From Bin80 sp965261255 (GTDB lineage: Bacteria; Bacteroidota; Rhodothermia; Rhodothermales; Bin80): a DNA stretch of 64,000 nucleotides. A model generated the notes under the pieces. That model was not told the origin of the DNA. It did no database searches and worked only from the letters and a program-made list of their open reading frames with translations. The stretch covers positions 3,472,001 through 3,536,000 of the forward strand of contig CBDHCQ010000004.1 in NCBI GenBank assembly GCA_965261255.1, written 5' to 3'. The position numbers were made by a program, and so were the translations under genes. This document shows, piece after piece, positions 38,901-47,099 of the stretch. Within the stretch, counting starts at the first letter, position 1. Every line of letters begins with the position of its first letter.

Positions 38901-39042
38901 TGACCTGTACATCACTTAAGTCAGGGATGGCATCCACTGGTGTGCGAAGCATTGCGTAGATCCCGGCGCCTGCAACTGCAAGCGTGAAGAGAATCACGAA
39001 AACCCGATTCTTGACAGAGCTCTCTATAATCTTCTCGAGCAT
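35929..39042 (-). CDS. heavy-metal efflux RND pump (CusA/CzcA family)
   Basis: The protein has 1037 residues and twelve membrane segments in the 1+5+1+5 RND order. Signatures are RTPVDAIPDLSDVQVIVFTE, GPDATGVGWVFEYVL (typical of heavy-metal exporters), the TM4 segment GIAIAIGTMVDAAIVMVEN with the proton-relay acidic residue, and MSLPFSLVGGIWLMY. It exports metal ions, probably Cu(I)/Ag(I) by resemblance to CusA, from periplasm to outside with the adaptor and outer-membrane channel encoded upstream. It is the last gene of the operon on the minus strand, 41 bases after the adaptor gene. Confidence 0.93.
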   Translation of the reverse strand: MLEKIIESSVKNRVFVILFTLAVAGAGIYAMLRTPVDAIPDLSDVQVIVFTEFPGQAPQVVEDQVTYPLTTAMMSVPFAKAVRGYSSFGHSFVYIIFEDGTDIYWARSRVLEYLNYVGDRLPESVTPTLGPDATGVGWVFEYVLDGGDRYDLHQLRSIQDWFLRYELMSVPGVAEVASIGGYVKQYQVEVDPNKLLAHDVPLSSVRVALQRSNNDVGGKLIEMGETEFMVRGLGYIQSITDIQNTPVGVDENGTPILIRNVANVHLGPELRRGLTDWDGEGEVVGGIVVMRYGENALKTIDAVRTKLAELEKGLPEGVQIKIAYDRSSLIKRAINNLRTKLLEESLIVALVTILFLVHFRSALVAIFTIPLGILIAFWVMNAQGLNANIMSLSGIAIAIGTMVDAAIVMVENTHKHLERHAGKKDRWQIIVDACKEVGPALFYSLLIITLSFLPIFTLQAQEGRLFKPLAFTKTYAMAASALLAITTVPVLIGYLVRGKILPEKKNPINRLLIRCYQPVIHRVLQFRWATITASLLILAVTIYPLGKLGTEYMPPLNEGDLLYMPTTDPGISITKVKELLQQTDKIIKSFPEVEHVLGKAGRADTATDPAPLSMLETTITLKPEEEWRDGMTMEKLISELDGAINFPGLTNAWTMPIRTRIDMLATGIKTPLGIKLMGPDLTVLSDLGEQIAAVLQLLPGTQSALSDKTVGGNFLDYEIDRREAARYGLTIGDVQDVIMSAIGGMNVTQTVEGLERYPVNVRYSRELRDNLPAIERVLIPTPTGTQIPLSYVADFSIVKGPTVIKSENARKTSWIYIDLQNVDIGTYVETARASVNEQVTFPEGYSMIWSGQHEYMERARRRLQVVLPLTLLIIFLLLYLNFKNVTESLIVMLSLPFSLVGGIWLMYMFGYNLSIAAGVGFIALAGVAAETGVIMMLYLDQAYNKRLMEGRMTSPRDLYEAIIVGAVDRVRPKMMTVLAIVAGLLPILWSHGTGSEVMKPIVTPMVGGMISSTVLTLAVIPAIYYLWKSRSLKKQSN

Positions 39043-39083
39043 GGTTTCGGGGACAGTTTCTGGTTGAACAAAAGGCCTAAATT

Positions 39084-40475
39084 TTAATGATTGTGTTGGT
39101 GCTCCATCGGTATTGATTCATCGGTAGCAGAGCGGCTCATCAACGTATCCATATCCGTCATCTGGGTCTCCGAATCTGTTGGCGAAGAGAGCATTTTGCG
39201 AAGAGTTTCCTGGAGTTGACTCTCGCTGTCCAGCATAAACTGGGCGGAGGAGACAACCTGTTCATGTCCAGACAGGCCAGCGAGGATGCGGACATACTGG
39301 TTGTCTGGCCCGCCCTCTTCTCCAATCAAAACTTCACGAGGTTCAAATCGACCATTTCCATGTGCAATGAAAACGATGGTGCGTGTTCCAGAGCGCACGA
39401 TTGATTCAGAATGAACGACCAGGGCATCGGGGATTATATGTCCCTGTAATTCCACATTGGCGTACATACCTGGCTTCAATTCCAGACCAGGGTTTAAGAA
39501 AATCAGGCGGACATGGACATCACGTGCTTTTTCTCGCAGGTAGGGATAGATGTAGGACACCCGGCCGGTATAGGTTTTGCCCGGTAAATATGACAGCTCC
39601 ATTTTTACCGGCTGTCCATCGCTGATCCAGGGTACTTCATTGTCATAAAAACTGGCGTGTACCCACACCATACTCAGATCGGCGATCTCAAAAAGATCCT
39701 GGCCTGCCTCAATGTATGCCCCTTCAATTGCGTTTCTTTTGACGACAATACCCGTAGCGGGGGCGACCAGCAGGATGGTTTTCTGAATCTCACCGGACTG
39801 GGTCAACCGATCAACTTCTGCTGAAGGAATATCCCAGTTCTCCAAACGATTCCGGGCGGAAACCAGAAGTCTTTCAGCGTCTTCCCGTATGGATGGAAGA
39901 CTGCTTTTTGCAAGTTGCCGGTAGTTACTGAGGGCCAATAAATACTCCTGCTGTGTGGAAACCAATTCGGGAGAATAGATCTCCAGTAATGAATCCCCCT
40001 GCTGTACTTGGTCGCCAACAAAATGAACATGGAGATTCTGAATCCAGCCGGAAACTTTCGTATTCACCAGAAAAAGATTCTCTTCGTCGTACTGAACTTC
40101 ACCGACCGTGTGAATCGTGCGGGAGAAATCCAGCCGCTGAACCGCTTCGGTTCGAACTCCCATATTCTGAACTGTGACAGGGTCAATCAACACCGCATTA
40201 TCTGATTGCATCTCGGCATCCTCCTCGTAGACAGGGATCAGATCCATGCCCATCTTTGATTTGCCAGGTTGGTCATAGATCTCTGTCGGATCCATTGGGG
40301 CGCGCCAGTAAAGGATGGTTTGCTCATCCGTCAAATCTGGCTCTTGAGATTGCATCCCTTCCGGTTCAATGGTCAAGCGTCCGAAAAAAAAGCTCGCAAC
40401 CACGACAATCATCAGGAGCAGAATCCCGCCCACTATTTTGAATTGTTTTTGTGTAGTCATCATGCTCTTGGTCAA
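39084..40475 (-). CDS. periplasmic adaptor of the metal efflux pump (CusB family)
   Basis: The protein has 463 residues: an N-terminal membrane anchor (about 13-30), a heavy-metal-binding module (YWRAPMDPTEIYDQPGKSKMG then MDLIPVYED, in which three methionines match CusB-type metal sites), the barrel-sandwich, hairpin and beta-barrel domains of RND adaptors, and a His-rich tail MEHQHNH. The TTG at 40475 overlaps the preceding TGA; the ATG at 40463 is the likelier start, giving 459 residues. Methionine and histidine placement suggests copper or silver hand-over to the pump. Confidence 0.9.
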   Translation of the reverse strand: MTKSMMTTQKQFKIVGGILLLMIVVVASFFFGRLTIEPEGMQSQEPDLTDEQTILYWRAPMDPTEIYDQPGKSKMGMDLIPVYEEDAEMQSDNAVLIDPVTVQNMGVRTEAVQRLDFSRTIHTVGEVQYDEENLFLVNTKVSGWIQNLHVHFVGDQVQQGDSLLEIYSPELVSTQQEYLLALSNYRQLAKSSLPSIREDAERLLVSARNRLENWDIPSAEVDRLTQSGEIQKTILLVAPATGIVVKRNAIEGAYIEAGQDLFEIADLSMVWVHASFYDNEVPWISDGQPVKMELSYLPGKTYTGRVSYIYPYLREKARDVHVRLIFLNPGLELKPGMYANVELQGHIIPDALVVHSESIVRSGTRTIVFIAHGNGRFEPREVLIGEEGGPDNQYVRILAGLSGHEQVVSSAQFMLDSESQLQETLRKMLSSPTDSETQMTDMDTLMSRSATDESIPMEHQHNH

Positions 40476-41800
40476 CGAAGTGATGGAAATATGTCAAGAT
40501 CGGCGAGGGAGTCGACGCCGAGTACCTGCTCTAGGAGGGCCGTAATCTGCAAGTAGCGGGAGAATGTGTCTTCATAGTCCGTGTTGAGTGTGAACAGCAT
40601 CCGCTCTGCATCCAACAGATCCAGGTAATCTGTATCTCCAGTGGTGTAGGAGTTGAGTGTGGCTTCGAGAACCGTTTCTGCCTGTGGAATAAGGCCCTCT
40701 CGAAATAACAGGATCTGTTTGGTGACTTCCCCTAGTTGATGAACAAGGCCGGTGATCTCCGTCTTGAATGAAGTTTCAAGCGACTCTCGGTGCGCGTTAA
40801 TTTCGCTGCGATATACACGGGCTTCCTCCAGCTGAGCTCGCAACCGAGTTCGTTGAAGCGGTACCTTCAAGAGTACTCCAATAGCCACGGCATCTCGACC
40901 CGAAGCGGTTGCTGGCACATCCGCACTACCAATATCAAAGTAGGTGATGTTCAGGCCGAAGTCTGGTTTGAATTGTTTTCTGGCCAGCAAAATTTCTGCA
41001 TCTATGCGCCGCGCAGTTGCACGAAGGGCGTCAATTTCAGGACGTTCGCGTAGAGCGATATCGAGTAGCGCACCGGTATCAAACTCAATGAAGGGCAATG
41101 ATTCCACCTGGATGGAGTCAAGGGATAAGTTTGTCGCGGATTGATTCACAAGGTATGCTAGCGTTTTGCCAGCGACGTGTCGCTGTTCCGCGAGCTTGAA
41201 CTGCAGACGAGATAGAGCATTTCTCTCCAGTTGTGTTTTCGAGATCGCCTGTTGGACATCCAAGCCTACCTCATAGCGGGTTGCTGCAGTTTGTTCAAAG
41301 CTTTCCAGTCTATTTCGGAAAGCAGAAATATGTCGCTCCTGTTGTTGAATGCGATAGAGTTCGTAGTAGGCTTGCTTGGCTTCAAGGAAAAGGGTTTTTT
41401 CGAACGCTTGTGATTCAAAGTTCTCTGTTTTGGCATTCAGATTGGCGATGGTTCCCCGTAATTTTAGTTTCCCGGGGTAGGGAATGGTTTGTTCAATGCT
41501 CCACTGACTCCGCTGCGTGCCGAGCGCGGTAAGGAGTGAGTAGGGTTGGTAGGTGATTTTCACCGTTGGGTCTGGAAGTGCGGAGACCTGATCTCTTCTA
41601 TAGGTCAATGCTCTTGCCTTCAGACGAGATGCCAGCAGCGACGGGTTGTTGCTGCGGACTTCTTCAAGAAGATCATTGAGGTTCAATAAAGCATTTACGG
41701 TCGTATCCGGCTGATGCTGACCATCAGCAGCGGTCGGGCGCAGTAATAATGCTAGAAATACGACGGCGAAGGTCGCACCAACGAGAAAGCGTTGTTTCAT
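40472..41800 (-). CDS. TolC-like outer-membrane channel of the metal efflux pump (CusC role)
   Basis: The protein has 442 residues, with a signal peptide at about 1-25 and two outer-membrane-efflux-protein repeats (LNLNDLLEEVRSNNPSLLAS; LLDIALRERPEIDALRATAR) containing long coiled helices, as in TolC/CusC. The trimer forms the exit duct. It is the first of three overlapping genes on the minus strand. It follows a small Cys/His-rich secreted protein by 83 bases, and these four genes are probably one metal-response operon. Confidence 0.9.
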   Translation of the reverse strand: MKQRFLVGATFAVVFLALLLRPTAADGQHQPDTTVNALLNLNDLLEEVRSNNPSLLASRLKARALTYRRDQVSALPDPTVKITYQPYSLLTALGTQRSQWSIEQTIPYPGKLKLRGTIANLNAKTENFESQAFEKTLFLEAKQAYYELYRIQQQERHISAFRNRLESFEQTAATRYEVGLDVQQAISKTQLERNALSRLQFKLAEQRHVAGKTLAYLVNQSATNLSLDSIQVESLPFIEFDTGALLDIALRERPEIDALRATARRIDAEILLARKQFKPDFGLNITYFDIGSADVPATASGRDAVAIGVLLKVPLQRTRLRAQLEEARVYRSEINAHRESLETSFKTEITGLVHQLGEVTKQILLFREGLIPQAETVLEATLNSYTTGDTDYLDLLDAERMLFTLNTDYEDTFSRYLQITALLEQVLGVDSLADLDIFPSLR

Positions 41801-41883
41801 CAGTTCTGATCAAATAGAGTAATCCGTTGCAATACATCGAAGTACAGTAGGTCAGCACTTCGGTACTGGAATCACACTATTTC

Positions 41884-42336
41884 TCAGATCAGAAAGATGA
41901 GCAGCAGGGCCTGCCTGTCTACGGCAGGAAGTGGAGGGATGGTTTTTTGGGAATGCCTTTGATTGAAGTCTCTGAGCACTTCCTTTTCGAAGGGTTTGTG
42001 CGTGGGGGAATCAGAGAGCGGCTGCAAGTCATTCCGGCAATGGTTTAGAAACAGAGCCTCCTCAACTGCCGGTGTTGCTTCAAGTGTACAACATTGCAGG
42101 GTATCCGAAGAAGGGCAAGGCAGGTTTGTAGCATGCGTCATGCCCCCGTTTTCATGGATGCAGGGAGGAGTCTGATCGGAAGAATGGCTTGGTTCCGATG
42201 TAGAATGATGGCTCACATGCTCGGCTATCTGACTCATTGCGCAGAGGGGTTGCAGGAGCGGTCCTGCTGCACTCAACAGTAGTCCCACGCAAAGCAGGAG
42301 AGGGAGAAGCGTATGTTTTCTTAGCGCAGAGAGCAT
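41884..42336 (-). CDS. small Cys/His-rich secreted protein at the head of the metal efflux operon
   Basis: The protein has 150 residues with a strong signal or membrane segment (TLLPLLLCVGLLLSAAGPLL). The mature part has many His, Cys and Met (HVSHHSTSEPSHSS, CIHENGGMTHATNLPCP, LQCCTLEA, NHCRND), a composition suited to binding soft metals in the periplasm. No family was recognised. Its place directly before the CusCBA-type genes supports a role in metal capture or sensing, by inference only. Confidence 0.65.
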   Translation of the reverse strand: MLSALRKHTLLPLLLCVGLLLSAAGPLLQPLCAMSQIAEHVSHHSTSEPSHSSDQTPPCIHENGGMTHATNLPCPSSDTLQCCTLEATPAVEEALFLNHCRNDLQPLSDSPTHKPFEKEVLRDFNQRHSQKTIPPLPAVDRQALLLIFLI

Positions 42337-42689
42337 GAAAAGGAGCGTAATTCCTTAGGCCGCGGCGGATCCGAGACAATCCCGTATTAATACTACCGAT
42401 GTCATTGGACTAGGTTCGATTTAGCTGGAGTGCCGATAAAATTCGGTAAATGGTACGTAATAATCCTCTGTCACCGTCTTGAAACTCTGTTAATACACGA
42501 TTCATGTCAGGAAATATAATAGACTCCCAAAGTCTTACGGTGGCAGCAAAATCTTCTACAGTGTGAGGAGGCACGATTGCTCAAATGACGTGAAATCAAG
42601 TGGACGCGATCTTTCCGGGATACTCTTTTCCATCAACATCTTTTGAAATCGTCACAGATCGGTTTGTATGAGGGACCTATGTACAGGCA
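42337..42689 (+). other. intergenic region before the decayed trmB copy
   Basis: No gene, RNA or regulator gene is seen in these 350 bases. The region should contain the promoter of the minus-strand metal efflux operon, but no convincing -35/-10 pair could be singled out. Confidence 0.35.
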
Positions 42690-42850
42690 GACTGCCTGCG
42701 AGACTGCCTATTGGGGAGGAGTTGTATAAACAGCTCTTGAACTAGCCCTGGTTCGTGTGTTTGGGCAAAAAACGCTAGGTTCTACCATCGCTCCAAGATG
42801 CCTTTGTTCACTAACTACGTCCCTCCGTTCTCCCCGAAATGGGAACATAC
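42690..42850 (-). pseudogene. decayed fragment of the trmB 3' part
   Basis: The minus-strand translation contains THEPGLVQELFIQL, matching SHEPELEQELFIQL of the intact TrmB encoded at 46130-47089, with similarity continuing on both sides (HFGENGG against HFADGH; LLPNRQSR against LRPARRAQ). Stops and frameshifts interrupt it. On the DNA level GAGTTGTAT, CTGGTTCGTGTG, CTAGG and CGAAATGG are shared with 46275-46410. It is in the same orientation as trmB and on the far side of the helicase gene. Limits are approximate. Confidence 0.8.
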
Positions 42851-42852
42851 GG

Positions 42853-42881
42853 TTGACAACTGGCGAACCAGGGACGGATAA
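42853..42881 (+). promoter_or_regulatory. candidate promoter of the PLD-helicase gene
   Basis: TTGACA at 42853-42858 is followed after 17 bases by GGATAA at 42876-42881, 25 bases before the start codon. The -35 box is perfect and the -10 is partial. Confidence 0.4.
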
Positions 42882-42905
42882 ACTAAATGCTACCGCTCAG
42901 CAGTA

Positions 42906-45900
42906 ATGCCAAAGAAACTGGTTCCTGGCCTGTATGACAAGGTATTTACAGAAGGGAATCATCATGTCGTCGAAAAGGATCCATCGCTGCGCGCGCACAC
43001 CGAGAAGCTGCAGAGTCACACAGGAGTCCGACTGCTGTCGCAGCATCTGAGCAAGCTTATTGAGCGTGCACTGAGGAAGTCCAACGACAATTGGGTTGAA
43101 CTGGCCAACGACCTGATTCGGGTCATCGAAAATAATACACAAGGGGGCGTAGTACAGCAATCAGATCTTGTTACAAATACCCGGTTGAAAGAGCTTGCAC
43201 AAGGCGTTCAAGCTCAAATGGATACGCAAACCAGACGACCCGGGATACCGCTTTCGTATTCAGAGTTGCTAACGAATGCTTCAAACGATTACCGTATTGG
43301 ACACGAACTGAAACGGGAAATTGAGTCCGCCGATCGGATTGATATTCTGATAGCATTTATCAAGTGGTCCGGGCTTCGTCTTGTACGCGAAGCATTGCAG
43401 GACTTTGTCGCAAGGGGAGGAAAGCTGCGGGTGATTACGACGACCTATATGAAGGCGACCGAGCGGCAGGCCATTGATGAACTGATCCAGGTAGGCGCCG
43501 AGATTAAGATCTCGTATGACACTCGCCGCACACGACTCCACGCAAAAGCATGGTTGCTTCACCGAGAAACGGGTTTTTCAACCGCCTTCGTTGGTTCTTC
43601 AAACCTAAGCGCAGCGGCACAACTGGACGGACTCGAATGGAATGTCCGGCTGTCCAAAGTAGATGCCGGACGAATCATTGACAAAATTGAAGCTGCTTTC
43701 AGAAATTATTGGGAGGACGTTGAGTTCGAAAGCTATGACGGCAGCCCGGAATGCCGAGAACGATTTGATACAGCTGTAAGGGAAGAGCCTTCGCCTGGAC
43801 GCATTACGAGCCTGGAGGTCCATCCTTACCCGTTCCAGCAGGAAATCTTGGATAAGCTGGATGTGGAACGCACGGTCCATGGTCGAACGCGTAATCTTGT
43901 TGTTGCAGCTACCGGTACAGGTAAAACCGTCATGGCCGCATTGGATTATCGTCGACTGGCTCGCCACATAAGTCCTCTGCGCCTCCTGTTCGTTGCCCAT
44001 AGAGCGGAAATCCTGCAGCAGGCGCGTACGACTTTTAGAGATGTCTTGAAGCACAACACCTTTGGGGAAGACTATGTGGGCGGGTCACAGCCCCAGAAAT
44101 GGGACCATGTATTTGCTTCCGTTCAGTCTCTTGCAAACTTTGATCTCGATAAGATCAACCCAAAGCATTTCGGGATGATCATTATCGATGAATTTCATCA
44201 TGCTGCTGCAAAAACGTATCAGAGACTTCTTGAGCATTTTCATCCTCGCTATCTACTGGGGCTCACTGCGACCCCCGAACGTGCGGACGGAAAGGATATT
44301 CTTTCCTGGTTCGGAGGCCGCGTTGCCGCAGAGCTGAGAGTCTGGGATGCCATTGATCGTGGTCTACTGGTTCCGTTCCATTACTTCGGGCGGCATGACG
44401 GTGGAGATTTGTCTTCTGTGCGATGGGTTCGTGGTAAATATGATGACGCTGAATTGACTCGTCTCTTTACCGCTGATGATATTCGTGTACTGAAGATCCT
44501 GAAAGTGGTCCGAGAGCACATTGCCGATCCTCTGAAGATGCGTGCATTAGGGTTCTGCGTCAGTGTGTCTCATGCTGAATTCATGACGCGAAAATTCAAT
44601 AGTGCGGGCATTCCTGCCGCCTGCATTACGGGGAAGACTCCCAGAGAAGAACGAAAACGTGCACAAGACCGGCTGAGAGCGTGCAAGGTGAACATACTCT
44701 TCTCCGTGGATGTGCTCGGAGAAGGGGTGGACATTCCTCCGGTGGATACCATCCTGATGCTGAGACCAACCAACAGTGCTACTGTGTTTATTCAGCAATT
44801 GGGGCGTGGACTCCGTTTCGCTGGGGGCAAAACCTGTCTAACCGTCTTGGACTTCATCAGCAACAGTGCAAGAAAGTTTCGGTTCGACTATGCCCTTGGG
44901 GCCATGCTTGGGAGGGTTACACGCAAATCCGTTAAAGAGGCGGTTGAGAAGGATTTTCCTGCCCTGCCGTCAGGATGCTCTCTCCAGTTGGATCAGGAGA
45001 GTAAGGAAGTCGTTCTGAACAATCTAAAGGCGCAACTTCGTTATGGGTCGAGAGAACTGGTGCGCTTGCTTCGTCGCCTGGGAGACCGGACCACCTTGAA
45101 GACTTTCCTGGATGCAGCGGAGTTGTCAATTGAAGATTTCTATTCCAAAAGACCCAACAGTTTTACGTTATTGCGCCGGAGAGCTGGTTTCTCCGCGGCC
45201 AGTGAGGGGCCGGACGAGGCTAATATCGGAAGCAGATTAAAACTGTTGACTCATGCGGATGACGCTTCCCGGCTCGACTTCATACGCCAAGCCGCCCAGG
45301 GCAGTCTGAGCGTGAGCGAGTTGTCCGAACGGGATCGGCGCCGTCTCCTCATGTTGGTGTGCGTGCTGCTGGGTGGGAAGGCGGCAAACGATCTACGCGC
45401 AGGCTACAACAAAATCCTTGCTCATCCTGCTATCTGCGAGGAACTCATTTCGCTGACAGGTTTATTGAAAGAAAACATCGCACATACGCCTTCCCAGTAT
45501 GTAATCGCTCCCGAGGTTCCGCTGGAGTTACATACGAGATATTCAATGCGGGAAATAGTTTCTGCGTTCAATAGAGTAGGAAAGGGGGGATTGCATCCTA
45601 TACGGGAGGGGATTCGTTTTGATAAAGCAACAAGCTGCAATATGATTTTCGTAACTATTCACAAAAATGAAAAGGACTATGCCAGCACTGCAATGTACCG
45701 GGACTATGCGATCAACGCCCATCGCTTTCATTGGCAATCCCAACACAACACTAGGTCAGGCAGCATGACGGGCCGTCGCCATACACACCATGAAACTCTT
45801 GGGATAACCCCTCTGCTCTTTGTGCGTACCGCCAAGAAGACCGATTATGGGCTTACAATGCCGTACCAGTTCTTGGGACCGGCATCATACCAGCGGCATG

Positions 45901-45986
45901 AAGGAGAACAGCCGATGAGCATTATCTGGGAAATGAAGTACCCGATTCCAGCCGACATTGTCCGAAACATGCGTCTTGCTGCATAG
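42906..45986 (+). CDS. PLD-nuclease / superfamily II helicase fusion with DUF3427-like C-terminus
   Basis: The protein has 1026 residues. A phospholipase-D-type domain (about 120-270) has one HxK motif (His212, Lys214) and FVGSSNLSAAA. The helicase core has Walker A VAATGTGKT (333-341), DEFH box (428-431), TATPERADG (motif III) and, in the second RecA domain, LGEGVDIPP and QQLGRGLRF (motif VI). The last 350 residues match the layout of DUF3427 proteins. Such PLD-helicases occur in restriction and defence islands and probably unwind and cut DNA; the biochemical role is inferred. It stands alone between trmB and a decayed trmB fragment, indicating insertion as a cassette. Confidence 0.88.
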   Translation: MPKKLVPGLYDKVFTEGNHHVVEKDPSLRAHTEKLQSHTGVRLLSQHLSKLIERALRKSNDNWVELANDLIRVIENNTQGGVVQQSDLVTNTRLKELAQGVQAQMDTQTRRPGIPLSYSELLTNASNDYRIGHELKREIESADRIDILIAFIKWSGLRLVREALQDFVARGGKLRVITTTYMKATERQAIDELIQVGAEIKISYDTRRTRLHAKAWLLHRETGFSTAFVGSSNLSAAAQLDGLEWNVRLSKVDAGRIIDKIEAAFRNYWEDVEFESYDGSPECRERFDTAVREEPSPGRITSLEVHPYPFQQEILDKLDVERTVHGRTRNLVVAATGTGKTVMAALDYRRLARHISPLRLLFVAHRAEILQQARTTFRDVLKHNTFGEDYVGGSQPQKWDHVFASVQSLANFDLDKINPKHFGMIIIDEFHHAAAKTYQRLLEHFHPRYLLGLTATPERADGKDILSWFGGRVAAELRVWDAIDRGLLVPFHYFGRHDGGDLSSVRWVRGKYDDAELTRLFTADDIRVLKILKVVREHIADPLKMRALGFCVSVSHAEFMTRKFNSAGIPAACITGKTPREERKRAQDRLRACKVNILFSVDVLGEGVDIPPVDTILMLRPTNSATVFIQQLGRGLRFAGGKTCLTVLDFISNSARKFRFDYALGAMLGRVTRKSVKEAVEKDFPALPSGCSLQLDQESKEVVLNNLKAQLRYGSRELVRLLRRLGDRTTLKTFLDAAELSIEDFYSKRPNSFTLLRRRAGFSAASEGPDEANIGSRLKLLTHADDASRLDFIRQAAQGSLSVSELSERDRRRLLMLVCVLLGGKAANDLRAGYNKILAHPAICEELISLTGLLKENIAHTPSQYVIAPEVPLELHTRYSMREIVSAFNRVGKGGLHPIREGIRFDKATSCNMIFVTIHKNEKDYASTAMYRDYAINAHRFHWQSQHNTRSGSMTGRRHTHHETLGITPLLFVRTAKKTDYGLTMPYQFLGPASYQRHEGEQPMSIIWEMKYPIPADIVRNMRLAA

Positions 45987-46129
45987 CGATTGGACTACAT
46001 TGCGTACTTGAATATCAGGTCAATCGAGGTCAGGAAATTTCGCAGGAACCAAGTAGTCCGCGGCGATCAAAATTATTGCATCACCAGATCGATCATGAGA
46101 CCGGAGGATCAGGATGCTCTGGACGACCT

Positions 46130-47089
46130 TCAGTAATAAGTACCACAGAGCGTAAGACCCCGTTGGGTCAGCCAGTGACTGACAGCCCGTACGGCCTCGC
46201 TGCTTCCACGCGTTGCGAGTGGCTTTCCCAGATTCATGACGCTCAGTAACAAATCTGCCTGAGCTCGTCTTGCGGGGCGGAGTTGTATGAAAAGCTCCTG
46301 CTCCAGCTCTGGTTCGTGTGATCGCACTATAAACACTAGGCCCTCCTGACCAATCATGCGCATTACATCAAGCACAACGACGTGACCGTCCGCGAAATGG
46401 TGAACCACCTTGTCAAATTCTGTGACTGCCGGAATTGAACCGTTCAAGAGGGCGTGATGCATGTCGAGTTCTTTGCGAATTTTAGGTGGGATCGGCGAGG
46501 GATGTCCAGTGTGTTTTTGAGCGGACGCGTGATAAAAACTGCGTCCCGCTGCAGACCACTTGGTTGCATATTTTGTGTGAAGCGCAGCTGACGGGGGTGT
46601 GGTTTCAGTTACCCTGTAGTATCCAGAGTTGTGTGCCAAAGTTAGGGCTTGTCTAAAGTAAGGTTCACTGTCTGTAGTAAGGAGCAGTTTACCCCCGAGT
46701 TCAAGACGTGCGGAGAGTAATTCAAAAAATGAGGCCTGGAGTAACCGCCGTGATGCATGCCGTTTCTTGTACCAGGGATCCGGGAAATTCACGTAAACTC
46801 TTGAAAGACTTCCGTCGCAAAACAGGTTCCTCAGTAGAAACAAGCCGCTGCCGTGGTAGAGACGAACATTGGATAATCCTGCACGGCGTACACGCTTGAA
46901 TGCTCGGGCGGCCGATGCGTGGGCTACATCCGCTCCGATAAAATTCCATTCAGGATGTGCCTGGGCGACAGAGGTCAAGAATCCGCCGTCCCCGAACCCG
47001 ACTTCCAATACCAGTGGTGCCTCTCGCTGAAAAACCGCTACGTTCGCCGCCGGGAAAGACAGGCTCTGCAGGTCAAGCAGTATTGGCAT
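46130..47089 (-). CDS. trmB: tRNA (guanine-N7-)-methyltransferase with C-terminal extension
   Basis: The protein has 319 residues against about 220-240 for usual TrmB. The SAM motif LVLEVGFGDGGFL, NFIGADVAHASA, and the family hallmark VNFPDPWYKKRHASRRL are in the first 220 residues, so the enzyme should form m7G46 in tRNA. The extra 100 residues (from about 215, PIPPKIRKELDMHHALLNGS to the end) form a mixed alpha-beta module with no recognised family; a decayed piece of this part is found at 42690-42850. It follows the asparaginase-type gene by 10 bases and is probably co-transcribed with it. Confidence 0.92.
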   Translation of the reverse strand: MPILLDLQSLSFPAANVAVFQREAPLVLEVGFGDGGFLTSVAQAHPEWNFIGADVAHASAARAFKRVRRAGLSNVRLYHGSGLFLLRNLFCDGSLSRVYVNFPDPWYKKRHASRRLLQASFFELLSARLELGGKLLLTTDSEPYFRQALTLAHNSGYYRVTETTPPSAALHTKYATKWSAAGRSFYHASAQKHTGHPSPIPPKIRKELDMHHALLNGSIPAVTEFDKVVHHFADGHVVVLDVMRMIGQEGLVFIVRSHEPELEQELFIQLRPARRAQADLLLSVMNLGKPLATRGSSEAVRAVSHWLTQRGLTLCGTYY

Positions 47090-47099
47090 ACAAAGAATA

